The position numbers and the translations under genes were made by a program. DNA of 64,000 nucleotides from Paraherbaspirillum soli (GTDB taxonomy: Bacteria; Pseudomonadota; Gammaproteobacteria; Burkholderiales; Burkholderiaceae_D), in contig NZ_JBHSMT010000008.1 in assembly GCF_042654985.1 (NCBI RefSeq), forward strand, positions 310,001 through 374,000, written 5' to 3'. Positions 56,997-64,000 of this stretch are shown here, one piece after another. The first letter of the stretch is position 1. Every line of letters begins with the position of its first letter. The notes under the pieces are model-generated. The model had not been told where the DNA came from. It made no database searches and saw only the letters and a program-made list of their open reading frames with translations.

Positions 56997-58451
56997 TTAA
57001 ATCCCGCCCATGCACAAATACTTCACAACTTGATACTCCTCGATCCCGTACTTCGAGCCTTCGCGCCCCAACCCGGATTGCTTGACCCCGCCGAACGGCG
57101 CGACCTCATTCGAAATCAGCCCGGTGTTGATGCCCACCATGCCGCTTTCGAGGCCTTCCGCCACTCTCCAGATGCGGCCGATATCGCGTGAATAAAAATA
57201 GCTGGCGAGGCCGAATTCGCTATCGTTCGCCAGCGCCAGCACTTCGTCGTCGGTCTTGAAACGGAACAAGGGCGCCATCGGGCCGAAGGTTTCTTCCCGC
57301 GCCACCAGCATGTCGGCCCGGACCTCGGCCAGCACGGTCGGCTCGAAGAAAGTGTGGCCGAGCGCATGGCGCTTGCCGCCGGCCAGGATGCGTGCGCCCT
57401 TGGCGACCGCATCGGCGATGTGCTGCTCGACTTTGGCGACCGCCTTTTGATCGATCAGCGGGCCTTGAGTGACGCCTTCCTGCTGGCCATTGCCGACCTT
57501 CAGCTTGGCTACCGCAGCCACCAGCTTTTGGGCGAAGGCATCGTACACGCCATCCTGCACATACAGGCGGTTGGCGCAGACGCAAGTCTGGCCGGCGTTG
57601 CGATATTTGGACGCCATCGCGCCCTCCACCGCGGCATCCAGATCGGCATCGTCAAATACGATGAACGGCGCGTTGCCGCCCAATTCCAGCGACAGCTTCT
57701 TGATGCTTGGCGCGCATTGCTGCATCAGCAGGCGGCCGACCGCGGTCGAGCCGGTGAAGGTCAGTTTGCGCACGATAGGGTTGCTGGTCATTTCGGCCCC
57801 GATCTCACGCGCCGCGCCGGTGACCACGCTGAACACGCCGGCCGGCACGCCGGCGCGCTCGGCCAATACCGCCAGCGCCAGCGCCGAGAACGGGGTCGCC
57901 TCCGCCGGTTTCAGCACCATCGGACAACCGGCGGCGAGTGCCGGGCCAGCCTTGCGGGTAATCATCGCCGCCGGGAAATTCCACGGCGTAATCGCCGCGC
58001 AGACGCCGATCGGCTCCTTGATCACGACAATCCGCGAGTTGGGCGAAGGCGACGGAATGGTATCGCCGCCGGCGCGCTTGCCCTCTTCCGCGAACCATTC
58101 GATGAACGAGGCGGCGTAGGCGATTTCGCCTTTGGATTCGGCCAGCGGCTTGCCTTGTTCCATCGTCATGATCAGTGCCAGGTCATCCTGATTGGCCAGC
58201 ATCAAATCGTTCCATTTGCGTAAAACGACGCTGCGCTCCTTGGCGGTCTTGCGCCGCCATAGACGCCAGGCATCGTCGGCGGCGCTGATCGCCCTCTTGG
58301 TTTCGGCCGCACCCATCAGCGGCACGCTGCCGATGGTTTCGCCGGTAGCGGGGTTGTGGACCGGGTGCACGGCGCCGCTATCGGCATCGCACCATTCGCC
58401 ATTGATATAGGCTTGCTGACGGAACAGGGTTGGGTCTTTCAATTGCAACAT
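56997..58451 (-). CDS. gabD: Succinate-semialdehyde dehydrogenase (NADP+)
   Basis: 484 residues from the ATG at 58451, with AGGAG upstream. Aldehyde dehydrogenase motifs: TPWNFPAAMITRK, FTGSTAVGRLL, ELGGNAPFIVFDDAD with the catalytic Glu, and NAGQTCVCANRLYVQ with the catalytic Cys. NADP-dependent GabD oxidises succinate semialdehyde to succinate, the last step of GABA breakdown. It is the final intact gene of the gabT-pot operon. Confidence 0.93.
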   Translation of the reverse strand: MLQLKDPTLFRQQAYINGEWCDADSGAVHPVHNPATGETIGSVPLMGAAETKRAISAADDAWRLWRRKTAKERSVVLRKWNDLMLANQDDLALIMTMEQGKPLAESKGEIAYAASFIEWFAEEGKRAGGDTIPSPSPNSRIVVIKEPIGVCAAITPWNFPAAMITRKAGPALAAGCPMVLKPAEATPFSALALAVLAERAGVPAGVFSVVTGAAREIGAEMTSNPIVRKLTFTGSTAVGRLLMQQCAPSIKKLSLELGGNAPFIVFDDADLDAAVEGAMASKYRNAGQTCVCANRLYVQDGVYDAFAQKLVAAVAKLKVGNGQQEGVTQGPLIDQKAVAKVEQHIADAVAKGARILAGGKRHALGHTFFEPTVLAEVRADMLVAREETFGPMAPLFRFKTDDEVLALANDSEFGLASYFYSRDIGRIWRVAEGLESGMVGINTGLISNEVAPFGGVKQSGLGREGSKYGIEEYQVVKYLCMGGI

Positions 58452-58492
58452 GGTAGGGCTCCTGATGGGGACAGTGATTCTGAATGCTATCT

Positions 58493-59335
58493 CTATATGC
58501 TGGCGAGCGCCTTGTTGCGGCCGCGTATCCATTCCAATGCCAGCAGCAGACAGGTGGAAAACACGATCAGGATGGTGGCCAGCGCGGCAATCGTCGGACT
58601 GATATTTTCCTTGATGCCGGTGAACATCTGACGCGGCAAGGTGGCTTGCCCGGGACCGGCGACAAACAAAGTCACCACCACATCGTCGAACGAGGTGGCA
58701 AACGCGAACAACGCGCCTGAAATCAAACCCGGCGCAATCACCGGCAAGGTAATCCGGAAGAAAGTCGCCAACGGTCCGGCCCCCAGGCTGAGGCTGGCGC
58801 GCACCAGGTTGTGGTTGAATCCCTGCAGCGTCGCCAACACCGTAGTCACCACGAACGGCGCACCCAGCGCGGCGTGCGCCAGGATCAGGCCGGTGTAACT
58901 GTCGGCCAAGCCGATCCGGGCGAAGAACAAGTACACGCCGACTCCGACCACCACCACCGGCACCACCATCGGCGAGATCAGCACAGCCATCAGCACACCC
59001 TTGCCGCGAAAATCTGCTTTATTCAAGCCGACCGCCGCCAGGGTGCCGAGCACGGTTGCCAGCAGCGTTGCCAGCGGCGCGACGATAAAACTGTTTTTGG
59101 CGGCATTGATCCACGCATCCGAATGCAACAGGTTCTGATACCAGCGCAACGAGAAGCCCTGGATCGGATAGACCAGAAAGGTGCTGTCGCTGAACGACAA
59201 AGGGACGATCACCAGGATAGGCAGCAACAGGAACAGCAACGCCAGCAGATTGAAGCCGCGCGCAAAGAAAAACCAGACGCGCTCGATCAACGAGACATAA
59301 GGCGGGAACCGCGGAAATATTTTCATCATCTTCAT
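58493..59335 (-). CDS. Polyamine-type ABC transporter permease (PotC-like)
   Basis: 280 residues, six membrane segments. The ABC permease loop that contacts the ATPase is LVRASLSLGAGPLATFFRITLPVIAPGL (in pieces), with the EAA-like Gly. Belongs to the PotC branch of the spermidine/putrescine importers. It starts three bases after the PotB-like stop. Together with the PotB, PotD and PotA homologues it makes a complete importer. Confidence 0.9.
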   Translation of the reverse strand: MKMMKIFPRFPPYVSLIERVWFFFARGFNLLALLFLLLPILVIVPLSFSDSTFLVYPIQGFSLRWYQNLLHSDAWINAAKNSFIVAPLATLLATVLGTLAAVGLNKADFRGKGVLMAVLISPMVVPVVVVGVGVYLFFARIGLADSYTGLILAHAALGAPFVVTTVLATLQGFNHNLVRASLSLGAGPLATFFRITLPVIAPGLISGALFAFATSFDDVVVTLFVAGPGQATLPRQMFTGIKENISPTIAALATILIVFSTCLLLALEWIRGRNKALASI

Positions 59336-59338
59336 GAC

Positions 59339-60604
59339 CTAGACCATGCTCACATCGAGTTTGCTAAAGCGGCGATACAGCGCATACAGCACCAGCGTCG
59401 CGGCGAACAGCAAGGCCCCGAGCGCGCATGCCATGCCCCAGTTGATCGTGACGTTGGTGAAATAGGCGATGTAATAACTGACCATCTGTTCGTTCGGCCC
59501 GCCCAGCAGCGCCGGCGTGATGTAGTAGCCGACCGACAGAATAAATACCAGCAACGCGCCGGCCGCTATCCCGGGACAGGTTTGCGGCACATAGACCCGC
59601 CAGAACGCGGCAAACGGATGGCTGCCGAGCGACACCGCGGCCCGCAAATAGGTCGGCGGAATCGCTTTCATCACGCTATACAGCGGCAGGATCATGAACG
59701 GCAGCATGATGTGGGTCATCGCGATATAGACGCCGCTGCGGTTGAACAGCAGTTCCAGTGGCGCCTGGGTCAGTCCGCTGGCCATCAATCCCTTGTTGAC
59801 CAGCCCTTCCGATTGCAGCAACACGATCCAGGCCGCGACCCGCACCAGCACCGAGGTCCAGAACGGGATCAGCACCAGGATCATGCACAGGTTGGCGCGC
59901 CGTTCCGACATGGTGGACAGCCAGTAGGCCAGCGGATAAGCGATCGTCAGACAGGCCAGGGTCGCCACCAGACTCATCCAGAAAGTGCGGCCGAAAATCT
60001 TTTGATAGACCGATGCATAGGCGTCGACCCGTTCGATACGGCCGAATGCGTCCTGCTTGAAGTCGAGCGCGGCCAGCAAGTAATACGAGGAATAAGGCGC
60101 GGCGTTCTTGGCGATCGCCTGCCACAGCGCCGGCTCGCCCCACTGCGGGTCCAGCTCGATCAGCGCTGGTTTGATCTGCACGGCTGGCAGTTGCTGGCCG
60201 TCGTCAGTAGTCAGCGGCAGCGCACGCGCGGTCTTCATGATGATCGAACGCGCGTCGGAGATTTCCGCATTCAAACGGCGCGCCAGCGCACCGGCCGAGC
60301 TACCTTCTTTGGCTTTCAGCAAATCCACCGCCAGCGCCGCATATGCCGCATCCGGCGGCGCGCTGCGGCGATCCCAGCCGGCCAGTGCGGTCACGGTGCG
60401 CGGCAGCGTGCGCGTGACTTCAGGATTTTCCACCGCACGCTTGAGCAGCAACGCAATCGGCGCCAGGAAAGTCAGCAGCAAAAAAATCGCCAGCGGCGCG
60501 ATCAGCGCCAGTGCGGCGGCGCGTTTGCGAAATAGTGCCTGATGCAGTTCGCGCTTTAGCGTTGAAACGGGGTTGATGCCGGCGGCGGACGCAATGGTAG
60601 TCAT
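59339..60604 (-). CDS. Polyamine-type ABC transporter permease (PotB-like, with large insert)
   Basis: 421 residues from the ATG at 60604; an ATG at 60640 would add 12. The first membrane segment (ALALIAPLAIFLLLTFLAPIALLL) is followed by about 140 soluble residues before the remaining five segments, so it is well over the 280-310 usual for PotB. The EAA-like loop (YLRAAVSLGSHPFAAFWRVYVP) is present. The insert would lie in the periplasm and may help the binding protein dock. Downstream genes follow directly. Confidence 0.88.
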   Translation of the reverse strand: MTTIASAAGINPVSTLKRELHQALFRKRAAALALIAPLAIFLLLTFLAPIALLLKRAVENPEVTRTLPRTVTALAGWDRRSAPPDAAYAALAVDLLKAKEGSSAGALARRLNAEISDARSIIMKTARALPLTTDDGQQLPAVQIKPALIELDPQWGEPALWQAIAKNAAPYSSYYLLAALDFKQDAFGRIERVDAYASVYQKIFGRTFWMSLVATLACLTIAYPLAYWLSTMSERRANLCMILVLIPFWTSVLVRVAAWIVLLQSEGLVNKGLMASGLTQAPLELLFNRSGVYIAMTHIMLPFMILPLYSVMKAIPPTYLRAAVSLGSHPFAAFWRVYVPQTCPGIAAGALLVFILSVGYYITPALLGGPNEQMVSYYIAYFTNVTINWGMACALGALLFAATLVLYALYRRFSKLDVSMV

Positions 60605-60646
60605 GGGGTCTGGAGTTACCAAAAAAAATTCAATTGTCATCAAGAA

Positions 60647-60749
60647 GTAGGTCGGAAAAGCGCAGCGTCTTCCGACGTATCCGACGCCAAATAGTCGGCG
60701 AAATTTGTACCGCCATTACGTCGGAAGGCGCTGCGCTTTTCCGACCTAC
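60647..60749. repeat. Paired palindromic repeat element inside the pot operon
   Basis: Two 33-base arms (60647-60679 and 60717-60749) are inverse copies with one difference. Each holds the GTAGGTCGGAAAAGCGCAGC core of the element family at 3041 and 28972. A 37-base spacer contains a smaller GTCGGCGAAAT-type segment. It lies between the binding-protein and PotB-like genes, so it would form a large mRNA hairpin that may set relative expression. Confidence 0.85.
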
Positions 60750-60767
60750 AAATTCCGAACGGTGTTG

Positions 60768-61808
60768 CTACCTTGCAGCCCACGCAGCAAACCGCTGTTC
60801 CAACTCCTCGCCATGATCGGCCCAGAACGGCAAGCTCAGTTGCAGCGCATCCCTGGCATTGGCTGTGGAGGTCGGCAAGTTCGCCAGCGTTTTGGCATCC
60901 AGCAGTTTCAGCGCATTGTTGTTGACCGGGCCGTAAGAGATGGTACTGGCGTAATTCTTTTGCGAGTCCGGGGTGCTGGCGAAAGCGATGAATTTTTCGG
61001 CTTGCGCCTTGTTCGGCGTCCCCTTCGGAATCACCCAGTAATCGAGGTTGTAAATACTGCCGCTCCAGCTCACCTTCAGGTTCTTGCCTTCGCGCTGCGC
61101 CGAGTCGATCCGGCCGTTATAGGCGGTCGACATGACCACGTCGCCGGCCACCAGGAATTGCGGCGGCTGGGCGCCGGCTTCCCACCATTGGATATGCGGC
61201 TTCAACGCGTCCAGCTTGTTGAAGGCGCGATCGGCGCCAGCCTTGGTGCCTAGCACCTTGTACACGTCCGCCGGCGCCACGCCGTCGGCCATCAAGGCGA
61301 ATTCCAGCGTGTGCAGCGCGCCCTTCTTCATGGCCCGTTTGCCGGGAAATTTTTTGACGTCCCAAAAATCGGCCCAGGTCTTCGGCGCGATTTTCAGCTT
61401 GTCGGCATCGTAGGCCAGCACTGTCGACCAGACGAAAGCGCCGACCCCGCACTCATGGAGTGCCGCCGGCAGGAAATCGGTTTTGTTGCCGATTTTTTTG
61501 AAGTCGATTTTTTCCAGCAGCCCTTCCTCGCAAGCGCGGCCGATCTCGCCGGCATCGACTTCGACCACATCCCAACTGACCTTCCCGGATTCGACCATGG
61601 CCTTGAGCTTGGCCAGCTCGCCGTTGAATTCCACCACCGTCATCTGGTCGCCGCTGGCCTTGGCGAACGGCCGGATATACGCGCTTTTTTGCGCCGCGCC
61701 GTTAGCGCCGCCGTAATTGACTATCGTCAGCGCCGCCGCCTGCGCCATGCCAACCGCGGCAATCGACAATGCGGCACTGGCCAGTACTGGTTTGAGAATT
61801 TTCCTCAT
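60768..61808 (-). CDS. Polyamine-type ABC transporter substrate-binding protein (PotD-like)
   Basis: 346 residues from the ATG at 61808, with GAGGAGA upstream. A signal peptide (cleavage near GMAQA) precedes a type II binding-protein fold: LTIVNYGGANGAAQKSAYIRPF, WDVVEVDAGEIGRACEEGLL, and WPSGSIYNLDYWVIPKGTPNK-like segment (here SWSGSIYNLDYWVIPKG). It likely captures putrescine, GABA or a related amine; no residue-level specificity is assigned. Confidence 0.88.
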   Translation of the reverse strand: MRKILKPVLASAALSIAAVGMAQAAALTIVNYGGANGAAQKSAYIRPFAKASGDQMTVVEFNGELAKLKAMVESGKVSWDVVEVDAGEIGRACEEGLLEKIDFKKIGNKTDFLPAALHECGVGAFVWSTVLAYDADKLKIAPKTWADFWDVKKFPGKRAMKKGALHTLEFALMADGVAPADVYKVLGTKAGADRAFNKLDALKPHIQWWEAGAQPPQFLVAGDVVMSTAYNGRIDSAQREGKNLKVSWSGSIYNLDYWVIPKGTPNKAQAEKFIAFASTPDSQKNYASTISYGPVNNNALKLLDAKTLANLPTSTANARDALQLSLPFWADHGEELEQRFAAWAAR

Positions 61809-61858
61809 TACGTCTCCTCGTAGTTTTATAACTGGCAGGGCTGGCAGTTGAGAGCGTT

Positions 61859-62989
61859 TCAAATAAAAATGCGCAAGTGGTCTGGTTTGATATCCAGTGC
61901 CACCTGTGCCCCTTCCTGTAATCCGGCCAGTGCCTGGTCGTTCAAACGCAATTTGACGAAGCAGTCGTCCTGCTGCGGTATCGCGCAGCGCACCCGCACG
62001 TGATCGCCAAAATAGATCAGGCTGCCGACCTTGGCGCGCAGCGCATCGGGCGCGGCGTTGTCGCTCTGCATCAGCTGAATCCGCTCCGGCCGAATGCAGC
62101 CGACCACCGCCTGATTGACGCTGGCGCGGTTGGCATTGACCCCGGTCAGTACGGCGCCGTGCGGCAGACGCAAGGTTCCGGATTCGCCGTCGGTAGTTGC
62201 GAGCACGCCGTGCAAGCGGTTGTTGTCGCCGATAAAACCGGCGACGAATTGATTGTCGGGATATTCGTACAGGCGATCGACCGCCGCCAGTTGCTGGATG
62301 ATGCCCTGGTCGAACACGGCCACCCGGTCCGACATGGTCAGCGCTTCGCTTTGATCATGGGTGACGTAGACAAAGGTGACGCCGAGCCGTTGATGCAGGG
62401 CTTTCAGTTCGAGCTGCATGTGCTCGCGCAACTGTTTGTCAAGCGCGCCCAACGGTTCATCCATCAACACCAGTTTGGGATCGAACACCAATGCCCGCGC
62501 CAGTGCGATGCGCTGCTGCTGGCCGCCGGACAGCTGGGCCGGATAACGATCGCCGAACTTGCCCATCTGGACCATGTCGAGCGCCTGCCTGACCCGGTCG
62601 GCACGCCGGCCGCGATGGATGCGGCGCACCCGCAATGGATAGGCGACGTTCTGCGCCACCGTCATGTGCGGAAACAGCGCGTAATTCTGGAACACCATGC
62701 CGATGTTGCGCCGGTGCGGCGGCACCTTGTTAAGCAACTGGCCGTCCAGCCGGATTTCGCCGCCGGTCGGAAACTCGAAGCCGGCCAGCATCATCAGGCA
62801 GGTGGTCTTGCCGGAGCCGGATGGGCCCAACAAGGTCAGGAACTCGCCGCGCCTGATCTCCAGATTCAGGTCTTTGACGACCAGGTTCTCGCCGTCATAG
62901 GTTTTCTTGACGTGGGAAAACTGCACCAGTGCGTCGCTGGTATTAGCCGCACCAAGTGCGCAATGGGCGGCGATGTTTTCTTGTTTCAA
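61859..62989 (-). CDS. Polyamine-type ABC transporter ATP-binding protein (PotA-like)
   Basis: 376 residues from a TTG at 62989, with a perfect AGGAG seven bases upstream. Walker A GPSGSGKTTCLMM, Q-loop MVFQNYALFPHM, signature LSGGQQQRIALARAL, Walker B VLMDEPLGALD, and a C-terminal TOBE domain (about 285-370). It drives import through the PotB- and PotC-like permeases. It lies 50 bp before the binding-protein gene. Confidence 0.93.
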   Translation of the reverse strand: MKQENIAAHCALGAANTSDALVQFSHVKKTYDGENLVVKDLNLEIRRGEFLTLLGPSGSGKTTCLMMLAGFEFPTGGEIRLDGQLLNKVPPHRRNIGMVFQNYALFPHMTVAQNVAYPLRVRRIHRGRRADRVRQALDMVQMGKFGDRYPAQLSGGQQQRIALARALVFDPKLVLMDEPLGALDKQLREHMQLELKALHQRLGVTFVYVTHDQSEALTMSDRVAVFDQGIIQQLAAVDRLYEYPDNQFVAGFIGDNNRLHGVLATTDGESGTLRLPHGAVLTGVNANRASVNQAVVGCIRPERIQLMQSDNAAPDALRAKVGSLIYFGDHVRVRCAIPQQDDCFVKLRLNDQALAGLQEGAQVALDIKPDHLRIFI

Positions 62990-63025
62990 CTTGATCTCCT
63001 GCCAAAGATGGAATGGCGGCGGCTC

Positions 63026-64000
63026 TCAGGTCGAGGCGGAAGCCGCGGCGACGGTTTTCATCGCCGCCCGCAGAATGCCCAGCGCCTCGTCCATCAAGCC
63101 ATCCTCGATGGTCAACGGAAACAAGAAGCGGATGGCATTGCCGTAGACCCCGCAAGTCAGCAAGAGCAAGCCGTTGTTCAGCGCCTCGGCCTGCACCCGC
63201 CTGGCAAAGTCGGGATCCGCCTGACGCGTGCCCGGTCGCATGAATTCAAGCGCGACCATCGCGCCCAGGCCGCGTATCTCGGCAATCTGCGGTACCTCGT
63301 CGCGCAGGCTTTCCAGCGCGTGCTTCAGCTTTTTACCGAGCAGGTTGGCGCGCTCGACCAGCTGTTCTTCTTCGATCACATCCAGCACCGCCAACGCCGA
63401 CGCCACTGCCAGCGGATTGCCGGCATAGGTGCCGCCAAGACCGCCGGGCGCTGCCGCATCCATGATCTCGGCCCGTCCGCACACGGCCGACAGCGGCATG
63501 CCGCCGGCCAGGCTCTTGGCCATCGTCATCAGGTCGGGAATCACCGCGTAATGTTCGATAGCGAACAGCTTGCCGGTGCGGGCGAAACCGGTTTGCACTT
63601 CATCCACGATCAGCAAAATGCCCTGCTCGTCGCACAGCTTGCGCAAGGCCTGCATGAACTCGAACGGGGCCGCATAAAAGCCGCCCTCGCCTTGCACCGG
63701 TTCCAGGATGATCGCCGCCACCCGCTGCGGATCGACATCGGCTTTGAACAGCGATTGCAACGCGGCCAGCGCGGCGTCGCTGCTGACGCCATGCAGCGCG
63801 ACCGGGAACGGCGCGTGATACACCTCGCTCGGGAACGGTCCGAAACCGACCTTGTACGGCACCACTTTGCCGGTCAGCGCCATGCCCATCATGGTGCGGC
63901 CGTGGAACGCCCCGGAGAACGCGATGACGGCGGTGCGGCCGGTCGCGGCGCGGGCAATCTTGACCGCATTTTCGACCGCCTCGGCGCCGGTGGAAAAGAA
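63026..64000 (-). CDS. gabT: 4-aminobutyrate aminotransferase (partial, C-terminal 324 residues)
   Basis: The frame is open to the right edge, so the N terminus is missing. Class III aminotransferase motifs: FSTGAEAVENAVKIAR, FHGRTMMGMALTGK, VAAIILEPVQGEGGF, LIVDEVQTGFARTG (Asp for the PLP nitrogen), and the PLP Lys in LMTMAKSLAGGMPLSAV. GabT moves the amino group of GABA to 2-oxoglutarate. It is the first visible gene of the gabT-pot-gabD operon. Confidence 0.95.
   Translation of the reverse strand, partial: FFSTGAEAVENAVKIARAATGRTAVIAFSGAFHGRTMMGMALTGKVVPYKVGFGPFPSEVYHAPFPVALHGVSSDAALAALQSLFKADVDPQRVAAIILEPVQGEGGFYAAPFEFMQALRKLCDEQGILLIVDEVQTGFARTGKLFAIEHYAVIPDLMTMAKSLAGGMPLSAVCGRAEIMDAAAPGGLGGTYAGNPLAVASALAVLDVIEEEQLVERANLLGKKLKHALESLRDEVPQIAEIRGLGAMVALEFMRPGTRQADPDFARRVQAEALNNGLLLLTCGVYGNAIRFLFPLTIEDGLMDEALGILRAAMKTVAAASAST

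Noticed and set aside
58811..60535. 574-codon plus-strand frame opposite the permease genes
   Set aside because: Extremely rich in His, Gln, Arg and Asp, the typical reverse complement of membrane protein codons; both permeases are intact on the other strand.

Overview
The window is a contiguous chromosomal segment of a Gram-negative betaproteobacterium, most likely a member of the Oxalobacteraceae (Collimonas/Herbaspirillum-like). This is inferred from gene content and order (birA-coaX-SPOR protein; argS-SPOR protein-dsbA; priA next to hemE; ahpC-ahpD; cstA with a small DUF466 partner) and moderately high GC, not from a database search. Most of it is ordinary core genome. There is no phage, no complete insertion sequence and no CRISPR array. 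Both edges cut a gene: the 3' end of birA at the left and gabT at the right.

Layout. 1-6.8 kb: birA end, coaX, SPOR protein, CWC-type Cys-rich protein, argB, rsuA, a low-molecular-weight phosphatase-like protein, ycaO and tag. 7.1-12.2 kb is the most unusual block: a YadA-type trimeric autotransporter with a 42-bp tandem repeat, then a DUF4388-like protein, a small Ras-like GTPase and two Roadblock/LC7 proteins. Convergent to these lies a ParA-like protein without a normal Walker A motif, in an operon with dapA. 13.3-25.7 kb: an unknown protein, a GST, a leucine-type binding protein, an orphan FitA antitoxin with a truncated FitB toxin, a large lipoprotein, NfeD plus SPFH protein, an SDR, dsbA, a SPOR protein, argS and a nitroreductase. 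25.8-31.7 kb: cstA with its DUF466 partner and a cache-type sensor kinase/NarL regulator pair. 31.7-37.6 kb: rep helicase, DUF4404, rdgC, a diguanylate cyclase, tRNA-Asp and tRNA-Val. 38-47 kb: ahpCD under a probable OxyR site, a TonB-C lipoprotein, rnk, a flavin disulfide reductase, a YqjD/YqjE-type membrane operon with an OmpA-like lipoprotein, a cytochrome c, tRNA-Arg and a methyltransferase. 47-48.7 kb: two divergent RcsB-like regulators that both carry Glu at the phosphoacceptor position. 48.7-52.6 kb: priA and hemE flank an AT-rich 0.8-kb gap with two direct-repeat clusters of DnaA boxes. 52.8-64 kb: gltS, a LysR regulator divergent from an agmatinase/guanidinobutyrase gene, a higBA toxin-antitoxin pair that cuts off a nitrilase-family gene, and a gabT-potADBC-gabD operon.

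Working together: the right end reads as a pathway from guanidinobutyrate or putrescine-type substrates through GABA to succinate (ureohydrolase, polyamine-type ABC importer, GabT, GabD). The cstA block reads as regulated uptake of pyruvate or peptides. The adhesin/GTPase/Roadblock block may be a polarity or signalling switch tied to a surface adhesin; this is a hypothesis from neighbourhood only.

A family of about 120-140-bp imperfect palindromes occurs six times. Five copies sit directly on or beside a stop codon. Base changes in the arms are often matched on the other arm, so the folded shape seems to be under selection. A second, shorter palindromic element occurs at three places.
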